A stretch of DNA of 64,000 bases, from positions 372,001-436,000 of the forward strand of contig NZ_CP097253.1 in the NCBI RefSeq assembly GCF_023380025.1, given 5' to 3'. This document shows positions 22,588 to 31,125 of the stretch, piece by piece. The notes beneath the pieces are model-generated. The model was given only the letters and a program-made list of their open reading frames with translations. It searched no databases and was not told the origin of the DNA. The stretch is from Sphingomonas glaciei (GTDB taxonomy: Bacteria > Pseudomonadota > Alphaproteobacteria > Sphingomonadales > Sphingomonadaceae). The translations under genes were made by a program, and so were the position numbers. The first letter of the stretch is position 1. Each line of letters begins with the position of its first letter.

Positions 22588-22601
22588 ATGGAGGAAGCCT
22601 C

Positions 22602-23678
22602 TTGAGCGAGAAGCACTTCCATGCGCTCGAAATAGCGGAGATCGTCGAGGAGACAGCCGACGCACGCTCGATCCGCTTCGCAGTCCCGCCCGAGCTCGCC
22701 GACCTATTCCGATATCGTGCTGGCCAGCACCTGACCCTTCGCGCCGAGATCGGTGGCGAGGAAATCAGGCGCAATTACTCGCTGTGCACCGCGCCGCACG
22801 AAGGCGCGCTCAAGGTCACGGTGAAGCAGATCGCCGGTGGGGCCTTTTCGAACTGGGTCGCGCGCGAATTGAAGGCCGGTGACCGGCTGGACGTGATGCC
22901 GCCGCATGGCAGCTTCACGTGCCAGTTCGATGCTTCGGCGAGCCGTTGCTACGTCGCCTTCGCCGGCGGGTCGGGGATCACCCCGATCATGAGCCTGGCG
23001 CGGACCGCGCTGGCGGAGGAACCCAGCAGCCGCTTCACACTCTTCTACGGCAACCGCGACGCCAGCAGCATCATCTTCCTTGATGCGCTGGCCGAGCTCA
23101 AGGACCGTTTCCTCGGCCGCTTCGAACTGTTCCACCTGCTGAGCGACGAAGAAGGCGACGTCGAGCTGCTGAACGGCATGCTCGACCGCGAGACCTGCGA
23201 ACAGGTCATCGACGCCTTCGTGCCCGACGTGGCCGAGGTCGACGCCTTTTTCATTTGCGGTCCCGGTCCGATGATGGACGCCGCCGAAGCCGCTTTGCTC
23301 GATGCCAAGGTCCCGGCCGATCGCATCCACATCGAGCGCTTCACTGCAGGGCGCCCCTCTGCCGCCCTCGCCGCCGAAATGGCCGAGCTCAGCCAGAAGG
23401 CGGCCGGGCAGACGATGAGTGTGACCATCGATGGCCGCACTCGGCGGGTCGCGTTCGACGGCGCCAACATTCTTGATTCGGCACGTGCCTCAGGACTGCC
23501 GGCGCCGTTCGCCTGCAAGGCCGGGGTCTGTGCGACCTGCCGGGCGCGGGTGACCTCGGGCGAGGTCAGCATGGCCGCACGATACGGCCTGTCGGACGAG
23601 GAAATTGCAGCCGGCTACGTGCTGACCTGCCAGTCGGTGCCCAAGGGCGAAGGCGTGGCAGTGGATTACGACGCCTGA
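22602..23678 (+). CDS. paaE: 1,2-phenylacetyl-CoA epoxidase reductase PaaE
   Basis: 358-residue NADPH-dependent reductase passing electrons to PaaABC. An N-terminal ferredoxin-NADP reductase module (FRYRAGQHLTLRAEIGGEEI, RRNYSLCTAP, AFAGGSGITPIMSL, FFICGPGPMMDAAE) is joined to a C-terminal plant-type 2Fe-2S ferredoxin with CKAGVCATC and a fourth Cys in VLTCQSVP. TTG 22602 is chosen because GAGGAAG (22591-22597) sits four bases upstream; longer readings run through the palindromic repeat. Confidence 0.95.
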   Translation: MSEKHFHALEIAEIVEETADARSIRFAVPPELADLFRYRAGQHLTLRAEIGGEEIRRNYSLCTAPHEGALKVTVKQIAGGAFSNWVARELKAGDRLDVMPPHGSFTCQFDASASRCYVAFAGGSGITPIMSLARTALAEEPSSRFTLFYGNRDASSIIFLDALAELKDRFLGRFELFHLLSDEEGDVELLNGMLDRETCEQVIDAFVPDVAEVDAFFICGPGPMMDAAEAALLDAKVPADRIHIERFTAGRPSAALAAEMAELSQKAAGQTMSVTIDGRTRRVAFDGANILDSARASGLPAPFACKAGVCATCRARVTSGEVSMAARYGLSDEEIAAGYVLTCQSVPKGEGVAVDYDA

Positions 23679-23697
23679 CCGCGCTAATCGCCGCTTC

Positions 23698-24891
23698 ATG
23701 TTGACCAGCCCAGCGCGCCGCGGCCTAGCCGATCTGCCCCCCATCGTCAGCGATACGCTGCTGGCGCTGATCGCCATGGTCAATGCCGACACCCGAGCGA
23801 ACAAGATCGACGTCGGGGTCGGGGTCTATCGCGATGGCGCGGGGCGGACCCCGGTCATGCGGGCGGTCAAGGCTGCCGAGCAGAAGCTGCTCGATGGGCA
23901 GCACAGCAAATCCTACCTGGGCGGTGCAGGCGATCGCGGTTTCGCCAAGGCGCTGCGTCCGATCGTTCTGGGGCGCCATTCCGGCGACGAGCGGATCGTC
24001 GGACTCCAGACCCCCGGCGGATGCGGCGCCCTGTTCCTGGCGCTCAAGCTGGTCGCGGCGGCCAATCCCGATGCGAAGGTCATCATGGGCACGCCGACCT
24101 GGCCCAATCATCCGCCGATGATCGCCGGGACCGGGCTGCAGATCACCGACTATCGCCACTACGATCCGGCCGCCCGCAAGGTCGATTTCGCCGCGATGGC
24201 CGAAGCGCTTGAGGCTGGTCGTCCTGGCGACGTCGCCCTGCTTCACGGCTGCTGCCACAATCCGACCGGCGCCGACCTGTCGGAGGACGAGTGGCGCCAG
24301 GTCGCCGAGATCGTCGCGCGGCGCGGCCTGCTACCGCTGATCGACTTCGCCTATCAGGGGTTCGCCCGGGGCCTGGAGCAGGACCGCTTCGGTGTCGAGC
24401 TGCTGCTTGATGCCTGCAACGAAGTGCTGATTACGCAGAGCTGCGACAAGAATTTCGCGGTCTATCGCGACCGGGTCGGCTGCCTGTTCGTCAAGGCGGT
24501 GACCCTCGACAATGCGAAGTTCGCCTTCACCCACCTGCTGCAGATCAGCCGCGAGGCCTGGTCCATGCCGCCCGACCACGGGGCGGCCACCGTCCGCACC
24601 GTGCTGGAGGATGAGGCGCTGACCGCTGACTGGCGCGCCGAACTGGACGAGATGCACGCCCGCATCCGCATGGTGCGCGAAACGATCGCGGGGGCCGACC
24701 CGCGCCTCGCCTATATCGCCGCGCAACAGGGGATGTTCTCGATGCTGCCGCTGTCGGTCGACCAGGTCAGGCAGATCCGCGAGACCCACGCCATCTACAT
24801 GGCCGACAGCGGGCGCGCGAACTTGGTCGGGATCGCCGACCATGATCTCGAGCGCTTCTGCGCCGCGGTGGTCGAGACGATGAATGGCTGA
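23698..24891 (+). CDS. Aromatic amino acid / aspartate aminotransferase (class I, TyrB-like)
   Basis: 397-residue PLP enzyme of the aspartate/aromatic aminotransferase branch. GVGVYRDGAGRTPVMRAVK, LQTPGGCGALFLALKL, HGCCHNPTGADLSEDEW, LIDFAYQGFARG and the Lys-containing TQSCDKNFAVYRDRVGC are family landmarks, with the PLP lysine in CDKNF. It overlaps the downstream E1 gene by 8 bp and lies 19 bp after paaE. The context suggests conversion of phenylalanine to phenylpyruvate, though aspartate activity is equally possible from sequence alone. Confidence 0.9.
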   Translation: MLTSPARRGLADLPPIVSDTLLALIAMVNADTRANKIDVGVGVYRDGAGRTPVMRAVKAAEQKLLDGQHSKSYLGGAGDRGFAKALRPIVLGRHSGDERIVGLQTPGGCGALFLALKLVAAANPDAKVIMGTPTWPNHPPMIAGTGLQITDYRHYDPAARKVDFAAMAEALEAGRPGDVALLHGCCHNPTGADLSEDEWRQVAEIVARRGLLPLIDFAYQGFARGLEQDRFGVELLLDACNEVLITQSCDKNFAVYRDRVGCLFVKAVTLDNAKFAFTHLLQISREAWSMPPDHGAATVRTVLEDEALTADWRAELDEMHARIRMVRETIAGADPRLAYIAAQQGMFSMLPLSVDQVRQIRETHAIYMADSGRANLVGIADHDLERFCAAVVETMNG

Positions 24892-26932
24892 AAAGGACCC
24901 TGAGTTTACGGTCGGAACGGATTGGGAAGAAGTCGCGAGGCTGGTGCTGACCAGCCGCGAACTCGACCGGCTGGAGGAAGAGGAACTCGTCCCTGCCCGC
25001 CAAGTGCTCTACCAGTTCAGCGCGCGCGGGCACGACCTGGCGCAGGTGCTGCTGGGCCTGAAGCTCAAGGACGGTGACGCGGCCTGCGGTTACTACCGCT
25101 CGCGGCCGCTGTTGCTGGCGCTGGGCGTGCCGCTGGCCGATGCGCTCGGCTCGGGCATGGGACGCTCCGGCGGCTATTCGGGCGGGCGCGATATCGGGGT
25201 CGTGTTCAATTATCCTAACCCGGGCGGCGCCCATGCGCTGCCGATGTGCGGCGGGGTGGGCGCGCAATATACGCCGGCCGCCGGCTGGGCGCAGGCGATC
25301 CGCTACAAGGCCGAAGTGCTGAAGGACGGCGGGCGTGGGAACATCGCGCTGGTGCTCGGCGGCGACGCCAGTTGCGCGACGGGCGGGTTCTGGTCGGCGT
25401 TGACCATCGCCACCACGCAGAAGCTGCCCTTGCTCTTCTACGTCGAGGACAATGGCTACGGCATCTCGGTGCCGTCGACCTACCAGACACCGGGCCAGAA
25501 TATTGCGGCGAATCTTGCCAGCTTCTCCGGGCTGACCATCTTCAACGGCGATGGCACCGATCCGATCGAAGCCGCGCGGCTGATCGAGGCGGCGGTGGCG
25601 CATGTACGGAGCGGGGAGGGGCCAGCGCTGCTGCGGCTGACTGTCCCGCGCCTCGAAGGCCACAGCTACCAGGATACGCAGACCTACAAGAGCGAGGCAG
25701 AGATCGCCGCCGAATGGGCGCGCGATCCGCTGCCCAAGCTCAAAGCCCATTGCGCCGCGCTGCAGATCGGCGAGGGGCGCTGGGGCGAACTCGAACAGGC
25801 CGTCCATTGGGAAGTCGCCCGTGCCCGCGAAGAGGCCGAAGCGCGGCCGGTCCTCGACGGCGACAGGGTCGCAGACGACGTCTTCTTCTCCGGCAACCAT
25901 GCCGAGGTCGGCGGGCAGGCCGGCCTCTCGCTTGACGGCACCCACGACGAGCCGCGCCCCGAGGGCCAGCGGATCAACATGGTCACGGCGATCCGCAAGG
26001 TGCTCGACCAGGAGTTGGGAGCCAATCCGCGGATGTGCGTGTTCGGCGAGGACGTTGGCCCCAAGGGCGGTGTCCATGCCGTGACACTCGGCCTGCAGGA
26101 CAAATACGGTCACGACCGCGTGTTCGACACCAGCCTCAACGAGGAAGGCATCGTCGGCCGCGCGGTGGGGATGGCACTCGCCGGATTGCTGCCGGTACCC
26201 GAGATCCAGTTCCGCAAATATGCCGAGCCGGCGACCGAGCAGATCAACGACACCGGCACCATGCGCTGGCGCACCGCCAATCGCTTCGCGGCGCCTATGG
26301 TGCTGCGGGTGCCCGGCGGCTTCTTCAAGTGCGGCGATCCCTGGCACAGCCAGACCAACGAAGTGCAGTTCGTCCACAATCCGGGCTGGATGGTGGCGGT
26401 GCCGAGCAATGCCGAGGATGCAGTTGGCCTGCTCCGCATGGCGCTGCGCGGCAACGACCCGGTGCTGTTCTTCGAACATCGCGCGATGCTCGACGACAGC
26501 TGGGCGCGGCGACCGTGGCCGGGCGACGCCTACGTGCTGCCATTCGGCAAGGCGAAGAAGACCCGTGAGGGCAACAAGATCACGATCGTCACCTGGGGCG
26601 CTATGGTGCCGCGCTGCGAGGCGGCGGCCGAGGGCATCAGCGCCGACGTGATCGATCTGCGCACGCTCAACCCGTGGGACCGTGAGGTGGTGCTCGACAG
26701 CGTCCGCCGTACCCGCCGTTGCCTGATCGTCCACGAGGATTTGCGCACCGGCGGCTTCGGCGCGGAGATCGCGGCGGTGGTGGCGGACGAAGCGTTCCTC
26801 GACCTCGACGCGCCGGTCGCGCGGGTGACCATGCCCGACATCCCGAGCCCGCATCACCCCTCGCTGCTGGAGGCCGCGGTGCCGAGCCTGGCGCGGATCC
26901 GTGCCGAAATCGACCGTCTGGTGGGGTTCTGA
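24884..26932 (+). CDS. 2-oxoacid dehydrogenase E1, fused alpha and beta subunits
   Basis: 682-residue thiamine diphosphate enzyme. The E1-alpha part (about 1-330) has YRSRPLLLALGVPLADALGS and the TPP motif GGDASCATGGFWSALTIATT through VEDNGYGIS. The E1-beta part (about 355-682) begins INMVTAIRKVLDQEL, with FGEDVGPKGGVHAVT, FDTSLNEEGIVGRAVGMALA and VPSNAEDAVGLLRMALRG. Branched-chain-type E1 is usually two genes; here both are one polypeptide. It decarboxylates a 2-oxoacid and acylates the E2 lipoyl arm. The substrate could be branched-chain 2-oxoacids or, from the paa context, phenylpyruvate. The start overlaps the aminotransferase end by 8 bp. Confidence 0.92.
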   Translation: MAEKDPEFTVGTDWEEVARLVLTSRELDRLEEEELVPARQVLYQFSARGHDLAQVLLGLKLKDGDAACGYYRSRPLLLALGVPLADALGSGMGRSGGYSGGRDIGVVFNYPNPGGAHALPMCGGVGAQYTPAAGWAQAIRYKAEVLKDGGRGNIALVLGGDASCATGGFWSALTIATTQKLPLLFYVEDNGYGISVPSTYQTPGQNIAANLASFSGLTIFNGDGTDPIEAARLIEAAVAHVRSGEGPALLRLTVPRLEGHSYQDTQTYKSEAEIAAEWARDPLPKLKAHCAALQIGEGRWGELEQAVHWEVARAREEAEARPVLDGDRVADDVFFSGNHAEVGGQAGLSLDGTHDEPRPEGQRINMVTAIRKVLDQELGANPRMCVFGEDVGPKGGVHAVTLGLQDKYGHDRVFDTSLNEEGIVGRAVGMALAGLLPVPEIQFRKYAEPATEQINDTGTMRWRTANRFAAPMVLRVPGGFFKCGDPWHSQTNEVQFVHNPGWMVAVPSNAEDAVGLLRMALRGNDPVLFFEHRAMLDDSWARRPWPGDAYVLPFGKAKKTREGNKITIVTWGAMVPRCEAAAEGISADVIDLRTLNPWDREVVLDSVRRTRRCLIVHEDLRTGGFGAEIAAVVADEAFLDLDAPVARVTMPDIPSPHHPSLLEAAVPSLARIRAEIDRLVGF

Positions 26933-26934
26933 GC

Positions 26935-28149
26935 GTGATCGATGTCCGCGTTCCCGACGAGCAGGAAGGCACCAAGGCCGTCGTCCGCGCCTGGCTGAAG
27001 CAGCCCGGCGACACCGTGGCGATCAACGATCCGCTGGTGGAGCTAGAGACCGACAAGGTCACCCAGGAAGTGCCGTCACCGGCAGCCGGGGTGCTGGCGG
27101 AGATCCTGCTCGGCACCGATGCCGAGGCGGTGCCCGGCGCAGTGCTGGGGCGCATCGATGCAGAGGGCGGCCAAGCCAAGCCGTTTGTGCCGAGCGAAGT
27201 CGAGGCACCTCGCGCTGCTCCTGATCGTCCCTCGAATTCAGTCGGGGCTAGCGGGGAGGCGGAGACGCGTCTCTCCCCTTCGGTTCGCCGCGCACTTCTC
27301 CAGCACGACATCGATCCCGCGCGTCTCACCGGCACGGGCCGCGACGGACGCATCACCCGCGAAGATGTCGACCGCGCAGTGGAAACGGCCACCGTCAGCC
27401 ATGTCGATGGCGGTGCCAAGCCGATCGCCCAGCCGCGCGTGGCCGAGGCGAACTGGCAGGACATCCCCCACGACCGGATGCGCCGCGCCATTGCCGACAA
27501 CATGGTTCGCGCGGTCGCCGAAGCGCCCCACGTCACGGCGTTGTTCGAAGCCGACTTCACCGCCATCACCGCGCACAAGAAGGCACTGGCGGCGCAAGGC
27601 ACCAAGCTCAGCTATACCGCTTATCTCCTCAAGGCCGCCGCCGAGGCGATGGCTGTCGCTCCGGCGGTGAACGGCCGCTGGGCCGAGGACCGGATCCTTG
27701 TCTCGCCCACCGTCGACATCGGGGTCGGAACCGCGCTTGGCGACAAGGGACTGGTCGTGCCCGTCGTCCGCGACTGCGGCGGCGCCAGCCTCGAGGAGAT
27801 CGGCGCCCGCCTCGACAATCTCACAGCCCGCGCCCGCCTCGGAAAGCTCGAGCGATCCGATGTGGCGAACGGTAGCTTCACCATTTCTAATCACGGCGTC
27901 TCGGGCTCGCTGCTCGCCGCACCGATCATCCTCCACCAGGGGCAGGCAGCGATCCTGGGGGTCGGCAAGCTCCAGAAACGAGTGGTGGTCCTTAGCCAGA
28001 ATGGCGCCGACGTCATCGCCATCCGGCAGATGGCCTATGTCACCCTGACCATCGACCACCGGGTGATCGACGGCCACCAAACCAACGCCTGGCTGAGTCG
28101 CTTCGTCGAGATCATCGAGCACTGGCCCGAAGCGCAGCCGAAACAATAG
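26935..28149 (+). CDS. 2-oxoacid dehydrogenase E2 (dihydrolipoyl acyltransferase)
   Basis: 404-residue E2 core. The lipoyl domain (1-78) has the lipoylated Lys41 in LVELETDKVTQEVPSP. The peripheral-subunit-binding domain (about 112-148) is RLSPSVRRALLQHDIDPARL followed by TGTGRDGRITREDVDRA. The catalytic domain (about 175-404) ends with TIDHRVIDGHQTNAW, His375 and Asp379 being the active-site pair. The GTG start is two bases after the E1 stop. Residues 83-107 of the linker are encoded by a palindromic repeat (see 27181-27254). There is only one lipoyl domain, and no E3 gene in the window. Confidence 0.92.
   Translation: MIDVRVPDEQEGTKAVVRAWLKQPGDTVAINDPLVELETDKVTQEVPSPAAGVLAEILLGTDAEAVPGAVLGRIDAEGGQAKPFVPSEVEAPRAAPDRPSNSVGASGEAETRLSPSVRRALLQHDIDPARLTGTGRDGRITREDVDRAVETATVSHVDGGAKPIAQPRVAEANWQDIPHDRMRRAIADNMVRAVAEAPHVTALFEADFTAITAHKKALAAQGTKLSYTAYLLKAAAEAMAVAPAVNGRWAEDRILVSPTVDIGVGTALGDKGLVVPVVRDCGGASLEEIGARLDNLTARARLGKLERSDVANGSFTISNHGVSGSLLAAPIILHQGQAAILGVGKLQKRVVVLSQNGADVIAIRQMAYVTLTIDHRVIDGHQTNAWLSRFVEIIEHWPEAQPKQ
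27181..27254 (+). repeat. Palindromic repeat translated in frame within the E2 linker
   Basis: Same family as 22519-22587: CCGTTTGTGCCGAGCGAAGT and CGAGGCAC are nearly identical, while the right arm (CCTCGAATTCAGTCGGGGCT) has drifted. It is encoded as PFVPSEVEAPRAAPDRPSNS then VGASG, residues 83-107, between the lipoyl and subunit-binding domains, and keeps the frame open. Confidence 0.85.
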
Positions 28150-28173
28150 GAACGGCCTCTCCACCTGCCCGTT
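28149..28173 (+). promoter_or_regulatory. EcfG-type general stress promoter (GGAAC-N16-CGTT)
   Basis: GGAAC at 28149-28153 and CGTT at 28170-28173, spaced by 16, match the alphaproteobacterial EcfG consensus exactly. The expected transcription start (about 28180) leaves room for the SD AGGAG (28188-28192) and the GTG start at 28199. It overlaps the last base of the E2 stop. Confidence 0.75.
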
Positions 28174-28198
28174 GGCGAACCAGGGACAGGAGAATGAC

Positions 28199-29059
28199 GT
28201 GGTCCGAACCAATGACACCGATGCCGTGGCGGACGAAGCCGCCCGGCTAAACGACGAGGCGCTTCGCCAGGCGAAGAACGGCCCGGCCGCGCGCCAGGCG
28301 AACCGCAAGCTGCCGGAAGTGGACGAGGACGACCGGGTCCGGATTCGCGACGGCAAGGGGCGGCGTTCGTCCGGAACCGGCTCGAGCAGCGGCGCGCTGA
28401 TCGGACTTGGCCTGACGCTGGCCACCGCCGGCGCTGCGGCCTTTCTCTTCGCCAAGGCCAAGGCCGCCGACGACGGGCCGGACGGTCCGCTGCTGAGCGA
28501 TGCGCCCGACCATGTACTGCGCGGCAAGGCGTTAAAGCGCGCGCGCAACCAGGAAGATGGCCGTTCGCTGGTCGGACGGACGGTCACCATCGGCAAGCCC
28601 GCGCAGGAATTGTACGCCTTCTGGCGCAAGTTCGAGCGCTTTCCCGAATTCATGGACAACGTCCGCGAGATCAAGCGCATCGACGACACACGTTCCGAAT
28701 GGATCATCGAAGCGCCCGGCGGAGCTACGGTCTCGGTCAAGGCGCGGATCGTCGAGGACGTACCGGGCAAGACGATTGCCTGGGTCAGCGAAGCGGACAG
28801 CCAGGTCGAGCATGAAGGCCGGGTCGAATTCGCCGACGCGCCTCCGGGCCGTGGCACCTACGTCCGGTTGCTGCTGCGCTACACGCCGCCCGCGGGCGAG
28901 CTTGGAAGGCTGATCGCCAAGGTCATGCAGCGTGAGCCCAACGTCCAGGCTCGCCGCGACCTGCGCCGGTTCAAGCAATTGATGGAAACGGGCGAAGTGC
29001 CCGTCAACGCCTCCCCCTCGGGCCGCAAGAGCGAAGACCCGAGCAAGCCCCACATCTAG
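28199..29059 (+). CDS. SRPBCC (polyketide cyclase/dehydrase-like) membrane-anchored protein
   Basis: 286 residues. A charged N-terminus (1-60), then a hydrophobic stretch ([20 protein letters not shown], about 65-84), then a START/SRPBCC-like domain (about 115-250): [62 protein letters not shown] 28199 is chosen because it has an SD six bases upstream and fits the EcfG promoter; the TTG at 28172 overlaps the -10. Operon with the ADH and SDR genes. The family binds lipids or hydrophobic ligands; its role here is unknown but probably stress-related. Confidence 0.8.
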   Translation: MVRTNDTDAVADEAARLNDEALRQAKNGPAARQANRKLPEVDEDDRVRIRDGKGRRSSGTGSSSGALIGLGLTLATAGAAAFLFAKAKAADDGPDGPLLSDAPDHVLRGKALKRARNQEDGRSLVGRTVTIGKPAQELYAFWRKFERFPEFMDNVREIKRIDDTRSEWIIEAPGGATVSVKARIVEDVPGKTIAWVSEADSQVEHEGRVEFADAPPGRGTYVRLLLRYTPPAGELGRLIAKVMQREPNVQARRDLRRFKQLMETGEVPVNASPSGRKSEDPSKPHI

Positions 29060-29070
29060 GAGCCACCCGC

Positions 29071-30300
29071 ATGAAAGCTCTTACCTGGCACGGCCGCCAC
29101 GACGTTCGCGTCGAGCGGGTGCCCGATCCCGAAATCGTCCTTCCGCGCGATGCGATCCTCAAGGTGACCTCGACGGCGATCTGCGGGTCGGACCTTCACC
29201 TTTACGACGGCTACATCCCGACGCTTCGCGCCGGCGATGTGCTCGGCCATGAATTCATGGGCGAGGTGGTCGAGGTCGGCTCCAGCTCAACCCTCAAGAA
29301 GGGCCAGCGCGTGGTCGTGCCCTTCACCATCAGCTGCGGCGAGTGCTTCTTCTGCAAGAAGACCCAGTTCAGCGCCTGCGACAACAGCAACCCGGCGGAG
29401 ACCTCGGACGCGTCCGAGACGCTGATGGGTCACGCGATGGGCGCCGCGTTCGGCTACGCCCACCTGACCGGCGGCTATGCCGGCGGACAGGCGGAATATG
29501 TCCGCGTGCCGTTCAGCGACGTCGGGCCGATCGTCATCCCGGACCACCTGGACGACGACAAGGTGCTGTTCCTGTCGGACATCCTGCCGACCGGCTGGCA
29601 CGCGGCGGTCAACGCCGACATCGAGCCGGGCGACACGGTGGCGGTGTGGGGCTGCGGCCCCGTCGGCCTGTTCGCGATCCAGAGCGCCTTCAAGCTGGGC
29701 GCACACCGGGTGATCGCGATCGACCATTATCCCAGCCGCCTGAAGCTCGCTAAGCAGATGGGTGCCGACATCCTCGACTATCGTGAGGTCGAGGTGCTCG
29801 AGGCGCTGAAGGAAATGACCGGCGGGATCGGCCCGGACGCAGTGATCGACTGCGTAGGCATGGAAAGCCATGGCCTCGCCATCGACAACCTGGTCGACAC
29901 GGCCAAGGCGCACCTGTTCCTCGGCACTGAGCGGCCCCATGCCCTGCGCCAGATGATCATCGCCTGCCGCAAGGGCGGGCGGGTTTCGATCCCTGGCGTC
30001 TATGGCGGTTTCGCCGACAAATTCCCGCTCGGCCAGTTGATGGAAAAGGGCCTGACCGTGAAAGCGGGACAGACCCCCGTCCAGAAGTACACCAAGGAGC
30101 TGTTGGCGCTGATCGAGAAGGACGAGCTCGATACCACCTTCATGATCTCGCACCGGGAGCCGCTGGGCGATGCCGCCGACCTCTACCAGAAGTGGCATGA
30201 CGAGCAGGATACCTACACCAAGATCGTGCTGAAGCCGGGCCTGGACCAGAAGCCGCAGGTCGACCTCGTCGCTGCGCGCCAAGTCGAACCGGCCGAATAA
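29071..30300 (+). CDS. Zinc-dependent alcohol/formaldehyde dehydrogenase-like protein
   Basis: 409-residue medium-chain dehydrogenase. Catalytic-zinc region [20 protein letters not shown] and [12 protein letters not shown]; structural zinc cysteines in [15 protein letters not shown]; Rossmann segment [20 protein letters not shown]. The length and insertion pattern resemble the glutathione-independent formaldehyde dehydrogenase group, but the substrate is not certain. TAGGAG is eight bases before ATG 29071. Second gene of the stress-type operon, 11 bp after the SRPBCC gene. Confidence 0.9.
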   Translation: MKALTWHGRHDVRVERVPDPEIVLPRDAILKVTSTAICGSDLHLYDGYIPTLRAGDVLGHEFMGEVVEVGSSSTLKKGQRVVVPFTISCGECFFCKKTQFSACDNSNPAETSDASETLMGHAMGAAFGYAHLTGGYAGGQAEYVRVPFSDVGPIVIPDHLDDDKVLFLSDILPTGWHAAVNADIEPGDTVAVWGCGPVGLFAIQSAFKLGAHRVIAIDHYPSRLKLAKQMGADILDYREVEVLEALKEMTGGIGPDAVIDCVGMESHGLAIDNLVDTAKAHLFLGTERPHALRQMIIACRKGGRVSIPGVYGGFADKFPLGQLMEKGLTVKAGQTPVQKYTKELLALIEKDELDTTFMISHREPLGDAADLYQKWHDEQDTYTKIVLKPGLDQKPQVDLVAARQVEPAE

Positions 30301-30319
30301 AAGAATATGGACGAAAATC

Positions 30320-31084
30320 ATGAGCAAACTTGCCGTCATCACCGGCGCCTCGTCGGGCATCGGCCTGGAAATCGCGCGCCTGGCTTCGGCCGAGGGCTAT
30401 GATCTGATCGTCGCCTCCGACACCCCGATGGTGGACGCGGGTGCCGGGCTGGAGGGTGAGGTCAATTCGCTCGAAGCCGACCTCGCGACCGAGCAGGGCG
30501 TGCGCCAGCTGCTTCAGCAGATCGGCGACCGCCAGGTCGACGTCTTGGTTGCCAATGCCGGGCACGGCCTCGGACACGGGTTCCTCGATCAGGCGCCGGC
30601 CGAGTGGCGCCACGTGATCGACACCAACATTACCGGAACGCTGTTGCTGATCCAGCCGATCGCCAAAAAGATGGCTCAGCGGGGGGAAGGCAAGATCCTG
30701 ATCACCGGGTCGATCGCCGGGCACGTGCCCGCCGCGTTCCAGGCGGTCTACCATGCCAGCAAGGCGTTCGTGGACAGCTTCGCCGCAGCGCTCGGCAACG
30801 AGCTCAAGGACACCGGCGTGACGGTCACCTGCCTCAAGCCGGGAGCGACCGAGACCGAGTTCTTCAGCCGCGCCGACATGGAGGATACCAAGGTCGGTCA
30901 ATCCAAGAAAGCTACCGCCGCCGACGTCGCCAAGACCGGGTGGGAAGCGATGAAGAAGGGCGAGCATGCGGTCGTCCATGGCCTGATGAACAAGGCGCAG
31001 GTGCTGGCGGCCGGGGTGCTTCCCGAAAGCGTATCGGCCGAGCAGGGCCGCAAGATGAACGAGCCCCGCAGCGGCACCGAGTGA
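30320..31084 (+). CDS. SDR-family oxidoreductase
   Basis: 254-residue short-chain dehydrogenase. Cofactor motif TGASSGIGLEIARLA, NAG motif VANAGHG, catalytic Ser in ITGSIAGHVPA and the YHASKAF Tyr/Lys pair are all present. Substrate unknown. It follows the zinc-ADH by 19 bp and is likely the third gene of the EcfG-promoted operon. Confidence 0.9.
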   Translation: MSKLAVITGASSGIGLEIARLASAEGYDLIVASDTPMVDAGAGLEGEVNSLEADLATEQGVRQLLQQIGDRQVDVLVANAGHGLGHGFLDQAPAEWRHVIDTNITGTLLLIQPIAKKMAQRGEGKILITGSIAGHVPAAFQAVYHASKAFVDSFAAALGNELKDTGVTVTCLKPGATETEFFSRADMEDTKVGQSKKATAADVAKTGWEAMKKGEHAVVHGLMNKAQVLAAGVLPESVSAEQGRKMNEPRSGTE

Positions 31085-31091
31085 TCCTTTC

Positions 31092-31117
31092 GGAACCGTA
31101 AGCACCCTCCGAGCGTC
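31092..31117 (+). promoter_or_regulatory. Possible EcfG-type promoter (GGAAC-N17-CGTC)
   Basis: GGAAC at 31092-31096 and CGTC at 31114-31117, spaced by 17, lie in the 41-bp gap before the AI-2E-type gene. The last -10 base departs from CGTT. The predicted start of transcription falls almost on ATG 31126. Confidence 0.5.
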
Positions 31118-31125
31118 AGTCGGGC

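Noticed and set aside
24767..26857. A 696-codon open frame antisense to the E1 gene
   Set aside because: Its translation is Arg/His/Ala-rich without domains, while the opposite strand encodes a complete TPP enzyme.
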